A stretch of DNA of 64,000 nucleotides from Flavobacterium hankyongi. Its GTDB lineage: Bacteria; Bacteroidota; Bacteroidia; Flavobacteriales; Flavobacteriaceae. The notes under the pieces are model-generated. The model saw only the letters and a list, made by a program, of their open reading frames with translations. It did no database searches and was not told the DNA's origin. The DNA lies in assembly GCF_036840915.1 (NCBI RefSeq), contig NZ_CP085725.1, positions 682,001 to 746,000 of the forward strand. Direction: 5' to 3'. Shown piece after piece: positions 19,421 to 29,762 of this stretch. Positions within the stretch are counted from its first letter, which is position 1. The number at the start of each line of letters is the position of its first letter. Position numbers and translations under genes: made by a program.

Positions 19421-20008
19421 TTAATCTTCTTTTTCAGCTTTGAAAATCTTTTCAATTCTTTTATCTGGAATTAACCACATTAATGCCACTAAACTATATA
19501 TAATACCTGAAACAGCTTCATGATAATAAGTAGAAAAGATAGCAATTAAATATAGAACTGGTGATACTTTTCCTTTAAAATCATTACCTATAGCTTTAGA
19601 TAAAATAGAGTTTTCACCTTGTGTTTTTATAATTAGATTTTGAAGAATTACATAAGCAATTCCGCACATTAAAAGAACGAAACCATAGAATAACATAGGG
19701 AAGGGAGCAAAATGATGTTCACCTATCCAAGCTGTTGCAAAAGGTATTAATGAGAGCCAAAAAAGCAAATGTAAATTGGCCCAAAGGATACCACCAGTTA
19801 CTTTTTTTACTGTATGCATCATATGATGATGATTGTTCCAGTAAATTCCAACATAAATAAAGCTCAAAATATAACTAACAAATATGGGAAACAAGTTTAA
19901 AAGTGCCTTTAAATCACTTCCTTCTGGAACTCTTAGTTCTAAAACCATTATTGTGATGATTATGGCTAAAACCCCATCGCTAAATGCTTCAAGTCTGTTT
20001 TTATTCAT
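19421..20008 (-). CDS. TMEM175 (DUF1211) family potassium channel-like protein
   Basis: A 195-aa membrane protein with the family's N-terminal signature RLEAFSDGVLAIIITIMVLE, in which the FSDG motif lies in the pore-lining first helix. Six hydrophobic segments follow, and a histidine cluster (NNHHHMMH) sits between helices 2 and 3. Bacterial TMEM175 proteins have one such six-helix repeat and assemble as tetramers that conduct K+. It precedes DUF1304 on the same strand, 216 bases away. Confidence 0.85.
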   Translation of the reverse strand: MNKNRLEAFSDGVLAIIITIMVLELRVPEGSDLKALLNLFPIFVSYILSFIYVGIYWNNHHHMMHTVKKVTGGILWANLHLLFWLSLIPFATAWIGEHHFAPFPMLFYGFVLLMCGIAYVILQNLIIKTQGENSILSKAIGNDFKGKVSPVLYLIAIFSTYYHEAVSGIIYSLVALMWLIPDKRIEKIFKAEKED

Positions 20009-20010
20009 AG

Positions 20011-20211
20011 TTAAGTTTTTGGAAATCTATTAGCGACTAAATTTAATTGTATATTATGTTCCATATAAGTTTTTAAGTCAGCTACAACTAAAGTAAATCG
20101 TTCGGTTGAACTCTGACTTGATATGAAATTTTATCGGGATACCTTTATAATTTTCATTTTATTTTCCTCACAAAAATGAATAAGCATTTCAGCTAATGCA
20201 AATTGTTTTTT
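20011..20211 (-). pseudogene. possible remnant gene with an in-frame stop
   Basis: The gap between the DUF421 and TMEM175 genes is open in one minus-strand frame apart from a TAA at 20133-20131. The frame reads QFALAEMLIHFCEENKMKI, then the stop, then STERFTLVVADLKTYMEHN and a further 13 residues to a TAA at 20013-20011. The second half is protein-like, but I recognise no family. It could be a decayed small gene or a chance open frame. Confidence 0.25.
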
Positions 20212-20214
20212 TAA

Positions 20215-20724
20215 TTATGATTTGCTTAAAGATTTATGTATTCTTCTTTTGTGCTTAGAATGTTTTAAGTTTTCATTGCCAGAAATAATGCTAATATTTC
20301 CATCAATCTCAAACATCGCTAACTTCACTTCGTTTTGATGAATAACTCCATGTTCTCTCATAGCTTCTTCCAATTCATCTGAAGTGATTCCTAATCGTGC
20401 TAAAGCTTTATAATCGGTCTTGCCATTATGAATTAGAATTTCTGGTTTGTCCTGAACCAATTCTTTTATAAAAGAAGATTTTAGCATGATTTTCTTAAAA
20501 AGAAAATTTATAAAAAATAAAGCACAAGCGGCAATAATGCCTCCTGATAGTGAAGAGTCACTGCCAACCATTGCATTTTGAACCGAATTGCTGATTAACA
20601 AAATTAGAATAATATCGGCCGTATTTAATTGTGAGAGTTCTTTTTTTCCAAAGACACGTAACGCAATTACCATAAAAAAATATACAGCAACACTTCGTAA
20701 TACTATATCTAGATATGGATTCAC
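20215..20724 (-). CDS. DUF421 (YetF/YcaP-like) membrane protein
   Basis: A 169-aa protein with three N-terminal transmembrane helices (about 7-24, 33-50 and 58-75) and a small cytoplasmic alpha/beta domain (about 85-155). Family hallmarks are RVFGKKELSQLNTADIILILLIS and, in the soluble domain, LIHNGKTDYKALARLG and ITSDELEEAMREHG. The start is GTG, and it overlaps the stop of the RimK-fusion gene as TAGTG, so the two are translationally coupled. The function of DUF421 proteins is poorly known; some affect spore or envelope properties. Terminal Lys/Arg residues form a basic tail. Confidence 0.85.
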   Translation of the reverse strand: MNPYLDIVLRSVAVYFFMVIALRVFGKKELSQLNTADIILILLISNSVQNAMVGSDSSLSGGIIAACALFFINFLFKKIMLKSSFIKELVQDKPEILIHNGKTDYKALARLGITSDELEEAMREHGVIHQNEVKLAMFEIDGNISIISGNENLKHSKHKRRIHKSLSKS

Positions 20725-22094
20725 TATTTTAGTTTAAAGTTTTTTTCGATTGCTTTAATCATTTCACCAGCAATATCTTTGTGTGTAGCTCCTTCAATAC
20801 CTTCTAGACCTGGTGATGAATTAACTTCTAGTAATAATGGCCCTTTTGATGAGCGAATAATATCGACACCAGCAACTTTTAGATCCATTGCTTTTGCTGC
20901 GCGAATGGCAATTTTCTTTTCTTCAGCAGTTACTTTTACTACAGAGGCGGTTCCTCCCATATGAATATTGGCTCTGAATTCGCCAGGAGCAGCTTCGCGT
21001 TGCATTGCAGCAACAACTTTACCATCTACAACAAATAAACGTAAGTCTTTACCGTTTGCTTCTTTAATAAATTCTTGTACCAAAATATTAGCATTTAAAC
21101 TCTTGAAAGCATTAATTACTGATTCGGCTGCTTTCTTGGTTTCGGCAAGAACAACTCCTTTTCCTTGTGTTCCTTCTAATAATTTTACAATCAAAGGTGA
21201 ACCACCTACCATTTGGATAAGGTCATTTGTGTCTAAAGGTGAATTAGCAAAACCTGTTGTAGGTATGTCAACACCGTGATTTAATAATAATTGTAAAGAG
21301 AATAGCTTATCTCTGGATTGTGTTATAGCAGCGGCCGAGTTTAGAGTATAAACTTTTAAAGCTTCGAACTGACGAGTTAAAGCACAGCCGTAAAAAGTAA
21401 TGCTTGGTCGAATTCTAGGAATTATGGCATCAAAATCATTCAAAACACGACCGCCACGATAGTGAATTTCTGGTTTGGTAGCATCAAGCTTCATATAACA
21501 TTCTTTAATGTTTAGAAAGTGCATTTCGTGACCACGCATTTCACCAGCTTCCATGATTCTACGGTTGCTGTATAATTCTGGATTACTTGCTAAAACACCA
21601 ATTCTCAATCCGTTTTTTACAATTTCAGAAGCTTGATAATAATTTTTTATTTCGTCAAATGAAGGCTGTCCTAATTTGTATTTGTCTTCTGGATCAACTA
21701 CCAATCTTCCAATCATGGCCTCGCGTCCTAATAACATACGAAATCCCATAGAGTCACGATTTGTAAGTGTAACTTCGATATTAAAAGTTTTATCACCAAT
21801 ATGAAGTTGTGTTATTATAACATATCGTTGTTCTCTAAAGCCACTTGAACTTTTTACAACACGTTTATCTATCAATCTTGCTTCACAACGTTTTGTTATT
21901 TTTGTGTTATTTTGAAGAGGATTAATTTCGAAATGAACCCAGTTTTCGTTGTTTTTTAAAAATGGAGTAATGTTTAAGGCATGTAAAGCCGAAGTTTTTG
22001 CGCCAGAATCTACTCTGGCTTTAATAAAAGGTATTTGCAATTCAGGGAAAGAGCACCATTCTTCACTTCCAATGATTACTTTACTTTGTGGCAT
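20724..22094 (-). CDS. rimK: RimK-type ATP-grasp ligase fused to an N-terminal retropepsin-like protease domain
   Basis: A two-domain protein of 456 aa. Residues 1-145 match the ATP-dependent zinc protease/RimB family, a retropepsin-like fold, with the motif [10 protein letters not shown] (Asp29). Residues 150-456 are a RimK-type ATP-grasp ligase. They include [27 protein letters not shown], the ATP-binding [11 protein letters not shown], the [18 protein letters not shown] strand and the Mg-binding end [14 protein letters not shown]. coli RimK (300 aa) adds glutamates to ribosomal protein S6, and in Pseudomonas RimB is a separate protein beside RimK. Here both are one chain. It is coupled to the DUF421 gene downstream. 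Confidence 0.88.
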   Translation of the reverse strand: MPQSKVIIGSEEWCSFPELQIPFIKARVDSGAKTSALHALNITPFLKNNENWVHFEINPLQNNTKITKRCEARLIDKRVVKSSSGFREQRYVIITQLHIGDKTFNIEVTLTNRDSMGFRMLLGREAMIGRLVVDPEDKYKLGQPSFDEIKNYYQASEIVKNGLRIGVLASNPELYSNRRIMEAGEMRGHEMHFLNIKECYMKLDATKPEIHYRGGRVLNDFDAIIPRIRPSITFYGCALTRQFEALKVYTLNSAAAITQSRDKLFSLQLLLNHGVDIPTTGFANSPLDTNDLIQMVGGSPLIVKLLEGTQGKGVVLAETKKAAESVINAFKSLNANILVQEFIKEANGKDLRLFVVDGKVVAAMQREAAPGEFRANIHMGGTASVVKVTAEEKKIAIRAAKAMDLKVAGVDIIRSSKGPLLLEVNSSPGLEGIEGATHKDIAGEMIKAIEKNFKLK

Positions 22095-22141
22095 GTTTTT
22101 GTTTTTTATTTAAAAAACTAAGGTAGTATATTATTTTAAAT

Positions 22142-22169
22142 AAAAAAACCTACTAATTAGTAGGTTTTT
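22142..22169 (-). terminator. clpC terminator overlapping the stop codon
   Basis: CCTACTAATTAGTAGG (22149-22164) is a perfect palindrome followed on the minus strand by a T-run. The clpC stop codon lies inside the stem. Confidence 0.75.
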
Positions 22170-24699
22170 GTGCTTTTTTTATTTTGACTTTAAGCTCTTG
22201 TAAATCTTTATCTAAATCCATTTCTATGGTATCACCTTCGTGAATTTTTGAAGTTATGATTTCTTCGGCAAGTGCATCTTCAACATACTTCTGAATTGCC
22301 CTTTTTAGAGGTCTTGCTCCAAATTGTTTGTCAAAACCTTTCTCTGCGATAAAAGCTTTAGCATCATCAGATAATTTAAGATTGTATCCTAAATCTTTGA
22401 TTCTTCCGTAAAGTTTTTTCAATTCAATTTCGATGATTAAGTCGATATCTTCTTTTTCTAATGCATTGAAAACAATAACATCGTCAATTCTATTTAAAAA
22501 TTCTGGTGCAAATGTTTTCTTTAAAGCATTTTCGATTACACCTTTAGAATGTTCGTCAGCTTGTGCTGATTTTGCTGCTGTACCAAATCCAACTCCTTGA
22601 CCAAAATCTTTTAATTGACGAGCTCCAACATTAGAAGTCATGATTATGATAGTATTTCTAAAATCAATTTTTCTTCCTAAACTGTCTGTTAGATAACCAT
22701 CATCTAATACCTGAAGCATCATATTGAATACATCAGGGTGTGCTTTTTCGATTTCGTCCAAAAGAACAACACAATAAGGTTTGCGACGAACTTTCTCGGT
22801 CAATTGTCCACCTTCTTCGTAACCAACATAACCTGGAGGTGCTCCAACTAATCTTGATATCGCAAATTTCTCCATGTATTCACTCATATCAATACGGATA
22901 AGTGCATCTTCAGAATCAAATAATTCTTTGGCCAAAACTTTTGCTAATTGTGTTTTACCAACACCTGTTTGACCAAGGAAAATGAATGATCCAATTGGCT
23001 TGTTTGGATCTTTTAATCCTGCACGATTTCTTTGAATTGCTCTAGCAATTTTTTGAACGGCTTCTTTTTGACCAATTACTTTATTTTCAATAAGTTCTGG
23101 AAGTTTAGCTAATTTGTTGCTTTCAGTTTGTGCAATACGATTAACAGGAATTCCAGTCATCATAGAAACTACATCGGCAACGTTGTCTTCGGTTACTTGA
23201 ATTCTATTATTTTTAGAATCTTCTTCCCATTGCTCTTGAGCAATTGCTAATTCTTTTTCTAATCGTTTTTCATCATCACGAAGTTTTGCTGCTTCTTCGT
23301 ATTTCTGTCTTTTTACAACAGAATTTTTAAGTTCACGAACTTCTTCTAGCTGACGCTCTAAATCAAGAATTTGTTTAGGAACATCAATATTAGTGATATG
23401 AACTCTCGAACCAGCCTCGTCCATTGCATCAATAGCCTTGTCTGGTAAGAAACGTTCTGACATGTATCGTTCTGTTAATTTAACACAAGCTTCAACAGCC
23501 TCTGGAGTATAAATTACATTATGATGATCTTCATATTTTCCTTTAATATTGTTAAGAATTGTGATAGTCTCTTCTATAGAAGTTGGATCTACAATTACCT
23601 TTTGGAAACGACGTTCTAATGCACCATCTTTTTCAATGTATTGACGGTATTCATCTAATGTAGTAGCACCAATACATTGTATTTCACCTCTTGCTAAAGC
23701 AGGTTTAAACATGTTTGAAGCATCTAGCGACCCAGTTGCTCCACCAGCACCAACAATTGTATGAATTTCATCGATGAAAAGGATAATATCATCATTCTTT
23801 TCCAGTTCATTCATTACGGCTTTCATTCGCTCTTCAAACTGTCCGCGGTACTTTGTTCCAGCAACTAATGAAGCCAAGTCCAAAGTAACAACGCGTTTGT
23901 TGTAAAGAATTCTAGAAACTTTTTTCTGAATGATTCGTAATGCTAATCCTTCTGCAATTGCAGATTTACCTACGCCGGGTTCTCCAATCAATAATGGATT
24001 GTTTTTCTTTCTTCTACTTAAGATTTGAGAAACGCGTTCAATTTCTTTTTCGCGTCCCACAACAGGATCTAGTTTGCCTTCTTCTGCCATTTCGGTTAAG
24101 TCACGTCCAAAGTTGTCTAAAACAGGAGTTTTTGATTTTTTATTTGACTTATTGGCAGGGTTGTTAAAAGCACCTTCTCTTAAACTGTCATCTTGTCCCG
24201 AATCGTCGCCGTATTGAGATTCGTTTTTCGGGAAATTATCTTGAAAATCTTCTTCGTTTGGCATCATAGTTAAATATTGTTCTTTTGCTGTATCATAATC
24301 GATTTTCAGCTTGTTTAATAATTTTGTAGTAGGGTCATTTTCATTACGTAAAATACATAAAAGTAAATGCCCTGTGCTTATAGTGCTGCTTTGAAAAACC
24401 TTGGCTTCTAGGAAGGTGGTTTTTAATGCTCGTTCTGCTTGGCGTGTAAGATGCAGGTTTTTTTTATCGTTTCCACTTAAGGGATTAGGATTAGCAGGGC
24501 TTAATATTTCAACTTTTTTTCTTAAGTGATCTAAATCAATAGAAAGATTGTTTAGTATATTAATAGCGGTTCCATTACCGTCTCTTAAAATTCCAAGCAT
24601 AAGATGTTCAGTTCCAATAAAATCGTGACCTAAACGTAAGGCTTCTTCTTTACTGTAAGTAATAACATCTTTTACTCTTGGTGAAAAATTATCATCCAT
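22153..24699 (-). CDS. clpC: ATP-dependent Clp protease ATP-binding subunit ClpC
   Basis: AAA+ unfoldase that feeds substrates to ClpP. The 848 residues comprise two Clp_N repeats (about 1-145), a linker with a charged stretch, D1 with Walker A GEPGVGKS and Walker B ILFIDEIH, and a UVR-type coiled middle domain ([18 protein letters not shown]). D2 follows with Walker A GQTGVGKT and [16 protein letters not shown]. The UVR-like segment and the moderate middle domain mark ClpC rather than ClpB or ClpA. A ClpP-binding loop of the (I/L/V)GF type is expected near VGFGTAAKS. No mcsA/mcsB or clpP lies in the window. It is divergent from gyrA. Confidence 0.94.
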   Translation of the reverse strand: MDDNFSPRVKDVITYSKEEALRLGHDFIGTEHLMLGILRDGNGTAINILNNLSIDLDHLRKKVEILSPANPNPLSGNDKKNLHLTRQAERALKTTFLEAKVFQSSTISTGHLLLCILRNENDPTTKLLNKLKIDYDTAKEQYLTMMPNEEDFQDNFPKNESQYGDDSGQDDSLREGAFNNPANKSNKKSKTPVLDNFGRDLTEMAEEGKLDPVVGREKEIERVSQILSRRKKNNPLLIGEPGVGKSAIAEGLALRIIQKKVSRILYNKRVVTLDLASLVAGTKYRGQFEERMKAVMNELEKNDDIILFIDEIHTIVGAGGATGSLDASNMFKPALARGEIQCIGATTLDEYRQYIEKDGALERRFQKVIVDPTSIEETITILNNIKGKYEDHHNVIYTPEAVEACVKLTERYMSERFLPDKAIDAMDEAGSRVHITNIDVPKQILDLERQLEEVRELKNSVVKRQKYEEAAKLRDDEKRLEKELAIAQEQWEEDSKNNRIQVTEDNVADVVSMMTGIPVNRIAQTESNKLAKLPELIENKVIGQKEAVQKIARAIQRNRAGLKDPNKPIGSFIFLGQTGVGKTQLAKVLAKELFDSEDALIRIDMSEYMEKFAISRLVGAPPGYVGYEEGGQLTEKVRRKPYCVVLLDEIEKAHPDVFNMMLQVLDDGYLTDSLGRKIDFRNTIIIMTSNVGARQLKDFGQGVGFGTAAKSAQADEHSKGVIENALKKTFAPEFLNRIDDVIVFNALEKEDIDLIIEIELKKLYGRIKDLGYNLKLSDDAKAFIAEKGFDKQFGARPLKRAIQKYVEDALAEEIITSKIHEGDTIEMDLDKDLQELKVKIKKAQKPTN

Positions 24700-24719
24700 A
24701 ACTTAAAAGGATTTGAATG

Positions 24720-24750
24720 TAAATTTAATGATTTATAAGGCTAATTGCAA
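24720..24750 (-). promoter_or_regulatory. predicted clpC promoter
   Basis: On the minus strand TTG (24750-24748), 20 bases, then TAAATTTA (24727-24720), one mismatch from TAnnTTTG and 20 bases before the ATG. The other 200 bases up to gyrA show no clear RNA or ORF; TATATTAG at 24910-24917 could be part of the gyrA promoter. Confidence 0.4.
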
Positions 24751-24957
24751 AAATCGTTCCTTATCTGGGGTCTGACAGCTAAGAGACAAAAAAATATTTA
24801 AAATCAGCGTTAATAATAATATAATTTATTAACCAAAGAATAACTTTTTTTTGTTGATAAATCGTGTAAATATGTTAGTGTATTACTATTTAATGAGTCT
24901 AAAATATCGTATATTAGCGCGTTTTGTAAATAAATTAAATTAATAACATAAATAGTT

Positions 24958-27504
24958 ATGTCTGACGGAGAAAAGTTAATTCCAATTAACATTGAAGACG
25001 AAATGAAATCAGCTTACATCGATTATTCGATGTCGGTTATTGTGTCGCGTGCGCTACCTGATGTTAGAGATGGTTTAAAACCAGTTCATCGTAGGGTTTT
25101 ATTTGGAATGCATGAATTAGGAGTATATTCAAACAGAGCACATAAAAAATCAGCAAGAATTGTAGGGGAGGTATTAGGTAAGTATCACCCACATGGAGAC
25201 TCATCAGTTTATGATGCTATGGTTCGTATGGCTCAAGATTGGAGTTTACGTTATTTAATGGTAGACGGTCAAGGTAACTTTGGTTCTATTGACGGAGATA
25301 GTCCTGCGGCAATGCGTTATACCGAGGCAAGAATGAAAAAATTCTCGGAAGAGATGTTGGCTGATATCGAAAAAGAAACAGTAGATTTTCAGTTAAACTT
25401 CGATGATACTTTGGAGGAACCAAAAGTAATGCCTACAAAAGTTCCTAACTTATTGGTAAATGGAGCCTCTGGTATTGCTGTTGGTATGGCTACAAACATG
25501 GCACCACATAACTTAACAGAAGTTGTTGATGGTACATTGGCTTATATTGATAATAATGATATTGAAATAGACGAATTAATCACTCATATCAAAGCACCCG
25601 ATTTCCCAACAGGAGGTGTTATTTATGGTATGGATGGAGTGCGTGAAGCATTCAAAACAGGTCGTGGACGTGTTGTAATTAGAGCAAAAGTTGGTTTCGA
25701 AGAGGTTGATGGTCGTGAAGCTATAATTGTTACTGAAATTCCATATCAAGTTAACAAAGCCGAAATGATTAAGAAAACGGCTGATTTGGTTAATGAAAAG
25801 AAAATCGAAGGAATTTCTACTATCCGTGACGAATCCGATAGAAATGGTATGCGTATTGTTTATATTTTAAAACGTGATGCAGTTCCTAATGTAGTTTTAA
25901 ATACCTTATATAAATATACACAGTTACAATCTTCTTTCAGTGTAAATAATATTGCATTGGTAAAAGGTCGTCCACAAATGTTGAATTTAAAAGATTTAAT
26001 TCATCATTTTGTTGAGCATAGACATGAAGTTGTTACTCGTAGAGCACAATTCGATTTACGTAAAGCAGAAGAAAGAGCACATATTTTAGAAGGTTTAATT
26101 ATTGCTTCAGATAATATTGACGAAGTAATTGCGTTAATTAGATCGTCTAAAGATGGAGACGAAGCAAGAGCTAAATTAATCGAGCGTTTCAGTTTATCTG
26201 AAATTCAGGCTCGTGCAATTGTTGAGATGCGTTTGCGTCAGTTAACTGGTCTTGAACAAGATAAGTTACGTGCAGAATATGAAGAAATCATGAAAACCAT
26301 CAACTATTTAAAAGAATTACTTGCAAGTAAAGAGATGAGAATGCAAGTAATCAAGGATGAGCTGAATGAAATCAAAGATAAATACGGAGATGAGCGTCGT
26401 TCAACTATCGAATATTCTGGAGGAGATGTAAGTATTGAAGATTTAATTGCTGATGAACAAGTGGTAATTACCATTTCGCATGCTGGCTATATTAAACGTA
26501 CGCCACTTTCCGAATATAAAACACAAAATAGAGGAGGGGTTGGGCAAAAATCAGCTGGAACTCGCGATCAGGATTTCTTAGAGCATATGTACGTGGCAAC
26601 AAATCACCAGTACATGTTATTCTTTACACAAAAAGGAAAATGTTTCTGGATGCGTGTGTATGAAATTCCGGAAGGAAGTAAAACTGCAAAAGGGCGTGCT
26701 ATTCAAAACTTAATCAATATTGAGCAAGATGATAAGGTAAAAGCTTTCATTTGTACTCAAGATTTGAAAGATCAAGAATACATTAATAGTCATTATGTAA
26801 TAATGGTTACTAAAGAGGGACAAGTTAAAAAGACTTCTTTAGAATCATACTCTCGTCCAAGAACTAATGGCGTTGCTGCAATTACTATTAAAGAAGGAGA
26901 TGAGTTATTAGAAGCAAAATTAACAACAGGAAATAGTCAAGTATTAGTAGCTTCTAAATCTGGTAAGTTGGTTCGTTTTGAAGAGGAAAAAACCAGACCA
27001 ATGGGAAGAACTGCTTCTGGAGTTAGAGGAATTACATTAGCTGATGAAAAAGACGAAGTAATTGGAATGGTGTCTATCGATAGAGACCATGTAAATGATT
27101 CTCAAATATTAGTAGTTACGGAGAAAGGTTATGGTAAACGTACCAAATTAGTTGATGAAGACGGTGAAGATGTTTACCGTATCACTAATCGCGGAGGTAA
27201 AGGGGTTAAAACTCTTAATATCACTGAAAAAACTGGCTCACTTATTGCTATCAACAATGTAACTGATGAAGACGATTTAATGATTATCAATAAATCTGGA
27301 TTGACAATCAGAATGAGAGTTTCAGATTTACGAGTTATGGGACGCGCAACGCAAGGTGTTCGTTTAATTAATATTAAAGGAAGTGACTCTATAGCGGCGG
27401 TTTGTAAAGTAATGCGTGAAGATGAAGAATCTGATGAAAACTTAGAAGATTTGAATGATGATATCACAAATGAAACTTCAACAGAATCAGAAACACAAGA
27501 ATAA
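24958..27504 (+). CDS. gyrA: DNA gyrase subunit A
   Basis: Cuts and rejoins DNA to introduce negative supercoils together with GyrB. The 848-aa protein has the catalytic Tyr121 in AMRYTEARM. The quinolone-determining positions are Ser82 and Asp86 in [11 protein letters not shown], both wild type. The GyrA box, which distinguishes gyrase from topoisomerase IV, reads QNRGGVG and starts the C-terminal beta-pinwheel. An acidic tail ([14 protein letters not shown]) ends the protein. A TPR gene follows after 15 bases and is likely co-transcribed. Confidence 0.97.
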   Translation: MSDGEKLIPINIEDEMKSAYIDYSMSVIVSRALPDVRDGLKPVHRRVLFGMHELGVYSNRAHKKSARIVGEVLGKYHPHGDSSVYDAMVRMAQDWSLRYLMVDGQGNFGSIDGDSPAAMRYTEARMKKFSEEMLADIEKETVDFQLNFDDTLEEPKVMPTKVPNLLVNGASGIAVGMATNMAPHNLTEVVDGTLAYIDNNDIEIDELITHIKAPDFPTGGVIYGMDGVREAFKTGRGRVVIRAKVGFEEVDGREAIIVTEIPYQVNKAEMIKKTADLVNEKKIEGISTIRDESDRNGMRIVYILKRDAVPNVVLNTLYKYTQLQSSFSVNNIALVKGRPQMLNLKDLIHHFVEHRHEVVTRRAQFDLRKAEERAHILEGLIIASDNIDEVIALIRSSKDGDEARAKLIERFSLSEIQARAIVEMRLRQLTGLEQDKLRAEYEEIMKTINYLKELLASKEMRMQVIKDELNEIKDKYGDERRSTIEYSGGDVSIEDLIADEQVVITISHAGYIKRTPLSEYKTQNRGGVGQKSAGTRDQDFLEHMYVATNHQYMLFFTQKGKCFWMRVYEIPEGSKTAKGRAIQNLINIEQDDKVKAFICTQDLKDQEYINSHYVIMVTKEGQVKKTSLESYSRPRTNGVAAITIKEGDELLEAKLTTGNSQVLVASKSGKLVRFEEEKTRPMGRTASGVRGITLADEKDEVIGMVSIDRDHVNDSQILVVTEKGYGKRTKLVDEDGEDVYRITNRGGKGVKTLNITEKTGSLIAINNVTDEDDLMIINKSGLTIRMRVSDLRVMGRATQGVRLINIKGSDSIAAVCKVMREDEESDENLEDLNDDITNETSTESETQE

Positions 27505-27519
27505 TTAAAAATTAAAAGA

Positions 27520-28797
27520 ATGAAAATTAAAAATTTAGCAATTGCTACTGTTTTATTAACTTCGGTAGTTTCATTTGCTCAAAAAGATGAATTAAAGGTT
27601 GCCGAAAAAGCACTAAAGGCTGGTAATCCTAATGAAGCTAAATCAGCTTTAAGTCAAGCTGAATCTTTAATTGTTAATGCTGAAGATAGTCAGAAAGCTC
27701 AATTTTATTTTTTAAAAGGGAATACATATTTTGATTTGGCAAAGAAAAATATTGATACAGATGCTAATTTTACTGAAGCTGCTAAAGCTTATAATGAATT
27801 ACTTTCTGTTGAAAAAAAATCTGGTAAATCAAAATATACCTCTCAAGCGCAAAATTCTTTAGTTGAATTAAAAAGAGAATTAACCAATAGTGCAATTGCT
27901 GATAGTGATGCGAAAAAATATAAAGAAAGTGCTTTAAAATTGTATCAAGTGTATACTCTTGAGCCTAAAGATACAAGTATGTTATACTATGCGGCTGGAT
28001 CAGCAATTAATGCTCAAGATTATGATTTGGCTTTAAATTATTATAATAAACTAAAACAGTTAAATTATTCTGGTAAAGCAACTAATTATCTTGCTAAGAA
28101 TAAAATTAATAATAATGAAGAAACCTTTCCTTCACTTTCTGATAGAGATAAAGCTGTTAAATTAGGTACACATGATAGTCCTAGAACAGAAAATGTTTCT
28201 TCTAAAAGAGGAGAAATTTATAAAAATATTTCTTTGATTTATATTCAGAAAAATGATGTAGCCTCTGCAAAAAAAGCAATTGTTGATGCCAGAAAAACAA
28301 ATCCAGATGATATTTCATTAATTATGTCTGAAGCTGATTTGTATTTGCAAACAAATGACTATGTTACTTATAAAAATTTAATTTCAGAAGTATTAGCTAA
28401 AGATCCTAATAATGCAGATTTATATTACAATTTAGGAGTTATTACTGCTCAATCAAAAGATAAAAATGCAAAAATCGATGCAGAAGGTTATTATTTAAAA
28501 ACTATTCAAATCGATCCAAAGTATAAAAACGCTTACATGAATTTAGCAGTTTTAAAGTTAGATGGAGAAAAAGAAATAGTAGAGGCTATGAATAAATTAG
28601 GAACATCCCCGGCAGATAATAAAAAATATGAAGTTCTTAAAGAAAAGCGTGAAGCTATATATAAATCAGCAATTCCACACTTGGAAAAAGCCTATGAATT
28701 ATTTGGAGGTGATAAAGATATTAAAGCAACACTTTTAAATATGTATAATGCATTAGATATGACTGAAAAGTATAAAGCTCTTAAGGCTAGAAATTAG
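27520..28797 (+). CDS. exported tetratricopeptide repeat protein
   Basis: A 425-aa protein with a signal peptide ending SFA-QKDE and several TPR-like helical repeats: about residues 45-75 (AQFYFLKGNTYFDLAKK), 135-190 (MLYYAAGSAINAQDYDLAL) and 230-340 (including NADLYYNLGVITAQSKDKNA). TPRs bind other proteins; no enzyme domain is present. It is placed 15 bases after gyrA and closed by a terminator. The gyrA-TPR order is one I associate with Flavobacteriaceae, but the functional link to gyrase is unknown. Confidence 0.85.
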   Translation: MKIKNLAIATVLLTSVVSFAQKDELKVAEKALKAGNPNEAKSALSQAESLIVNAEDSQKAQFYFLKGNTYFDLAKKNIDTDANFTEAAKAYNELLSVEKKSGKSKYTSQAQNSLVELKRELTNSAIADSDAKKYKESALKLYQVYTLEPKDTSMLYYAAGSAINAQDYDLALNYYNKLKQLNYSGKATNYLAKNKINNNEETFPSLSDRDKAVKLGTHDSPRTENVSSKRGEIYKNISLIYIQKNDVASAKKAIVDARKTNPDDISLIMSEADLYLQTNDYVTYKNLISEVLAKDPNNADLYYNLGVITAQSKDKNAKIDAEGYYLKTIQIDPKYKNAYMNLAVLKLDGEKEIVEAMNKLGTSPADNKKYEVLKEKREAIYKSAIPHLEKAYELFGGDKDIKATLLNMYNALDMTEKYKALKARN

Positions 28798-28820
28798 AAG
28801 TAGTCATATATATTATAAAT

Positions 28821-28857
28821 AAAAAAAGCTCCAAAAATTAAATTTGGAGCTTTTTTT
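28821..28857. terminator. bidirectional terminator after the gyrA operon
   Basis: AAAAAGCTCCAAA pairs with TTTGGAGCTTTTT, flanked by long A- and T-runs, between convergent genes. Confidence 0.9.
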
Positions 28858-28859
28858 AT

Positions 28860-29621
28860 TTATATAACTTTTTTTATAACTCGAAGTTTATGAGTGTGTC
28901 TATTGGTTTCGGCATTATAAATACCTAAATGATCTAAGCGATCAATTCTAACTTTGCCGCTTGCATGAATAATATAATTGTTTTCCATTATTATACCTAC
29001 ATGTACAATATTTCCTTCGTCATTATCAAAAAATGCTAAATCACCAGGTTCACTTTCTTCAATAAAACTTAATGCTGAGCCTTGAGTTGCTTGTTGTGAT
29101 GCATCACGTAATAATTTATATCCGTTAAGTTTATAAACCATCTGAGTAAAGCCAGAGCAATCAATCCCAAAAGGAGTTTTTCCACCCCATAAATAGGGCG
29201 CATTCAAATACATAAACGCAGAGTCAAGAATGTTTTCTTTTGGTTTTACGCCACTCGTTTTCATTCCTTCAAATGAAAATTTTTCGGTGTTTATTGTATC
29301 ATAATTTAAAAATGATAATGAAGCGCCTAAGGAAATTGGCATCAATAAATTGTCTGGAGAAGTAACATATTCAATCAAATCAGCATTTAAAATAATACTA
29401 TCTTTTGAAAGTAGATCATACTGTTCTTCTGAAATTGTTTTAAACTGTTTGTTGTCGATCCAGCCTTCATAGTCATCGTAAGCAAGCTTAATTTTTGACC
29501 ATTTTTGATTTTGTTCTAAAATTTGAAAATGTTCTCCAAAAAGAACTTGAGAAACAAGTTCGCTTCTGTCACTAGGCTCAAATCGTAAAGGAATATTGGC
29601 TAAATTACAAATACCAAACAT
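28860..29621 (-). CDS. SH3-domain NlpC/P60 cysteine peptidase (YkfC-like)
   Basis: A 253-aa papain-like peptidase with bacterial SH3-type segments (about 1-110) and an NlpC/P60 domain (about 125-250). Cys155 in GIDCSGF is the nucleophile, with His207 in VHVGII and His219 in IIHASG. The pattern YLWGGKTPFGIDCSG is that of gamma-D-glutamyl-diamino acid endopeptidases. It starts MFGICNLANIPLRFEPSD with no signal peptide, so it appears cytosolic, like YkfC, which trims imported cell-wall peptides. The dipeptide epimerase at 54236-55231 would act on the next product. It converges on the TPR gene. Confidence 0.88.
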   Translation of the reverse strand: MFGICNLANIPLRFEPSDRSELVSQVLFGEHFQILEQNQKWSKIKLAYDDYEGWIDNKQFKTISEEQYDLLSKDSIILNADLIEYVTSPDNLLMPISLGASLSFLNYDTINTEKFSFEGMKTSGVKPKENILDSAFMYLNAPYLWGGKTPFGIDCSGFTQMVYKLNGYKLLRDASQQATQGSALSFIEESEPGDLAFFDNDEGNIVHVGIIMENNYIIHASGKVRIDRLDHLGIYNAETNRHTHKLRVIKKVI

Positions 29622-29630
29622 AATTTTTGA

Positions 29631-29760
29631 ATTACGAATTATAAATTAAAAATTACGAATTAAAAATCGACAATTAGTACATTGATTAAATAAGGGAATT
29701 TCACATTTCCAATAACTACATTGTGAAATTTTTAATTCGTAATTTTTAATTCGTAATTAT
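29631..29760. repeat. nested inverted-repeat intergenic element
   Basis: The spacer between the thiolase and NlpC/P60 genes carries the unit AATTACGAATTAAAAAT twice at each end in opposite orientations (left part 29631-29668, right part 29728-29758). An inner inverted repeat, AATTTCACA with TGTGAAATT, spans about 29697-29730. The whole could fold into one long hairpin. It encodes no protein and looks like a dispersed intergenic palindromic repeat. Confidence 0.6.
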
Positions 29761-29762
29761 TT

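Noticed and set aside
29631..29760. CRISPR array
   Set aside because: The repeats are inverted and only two per side, with no regular spacers and no cas gene.
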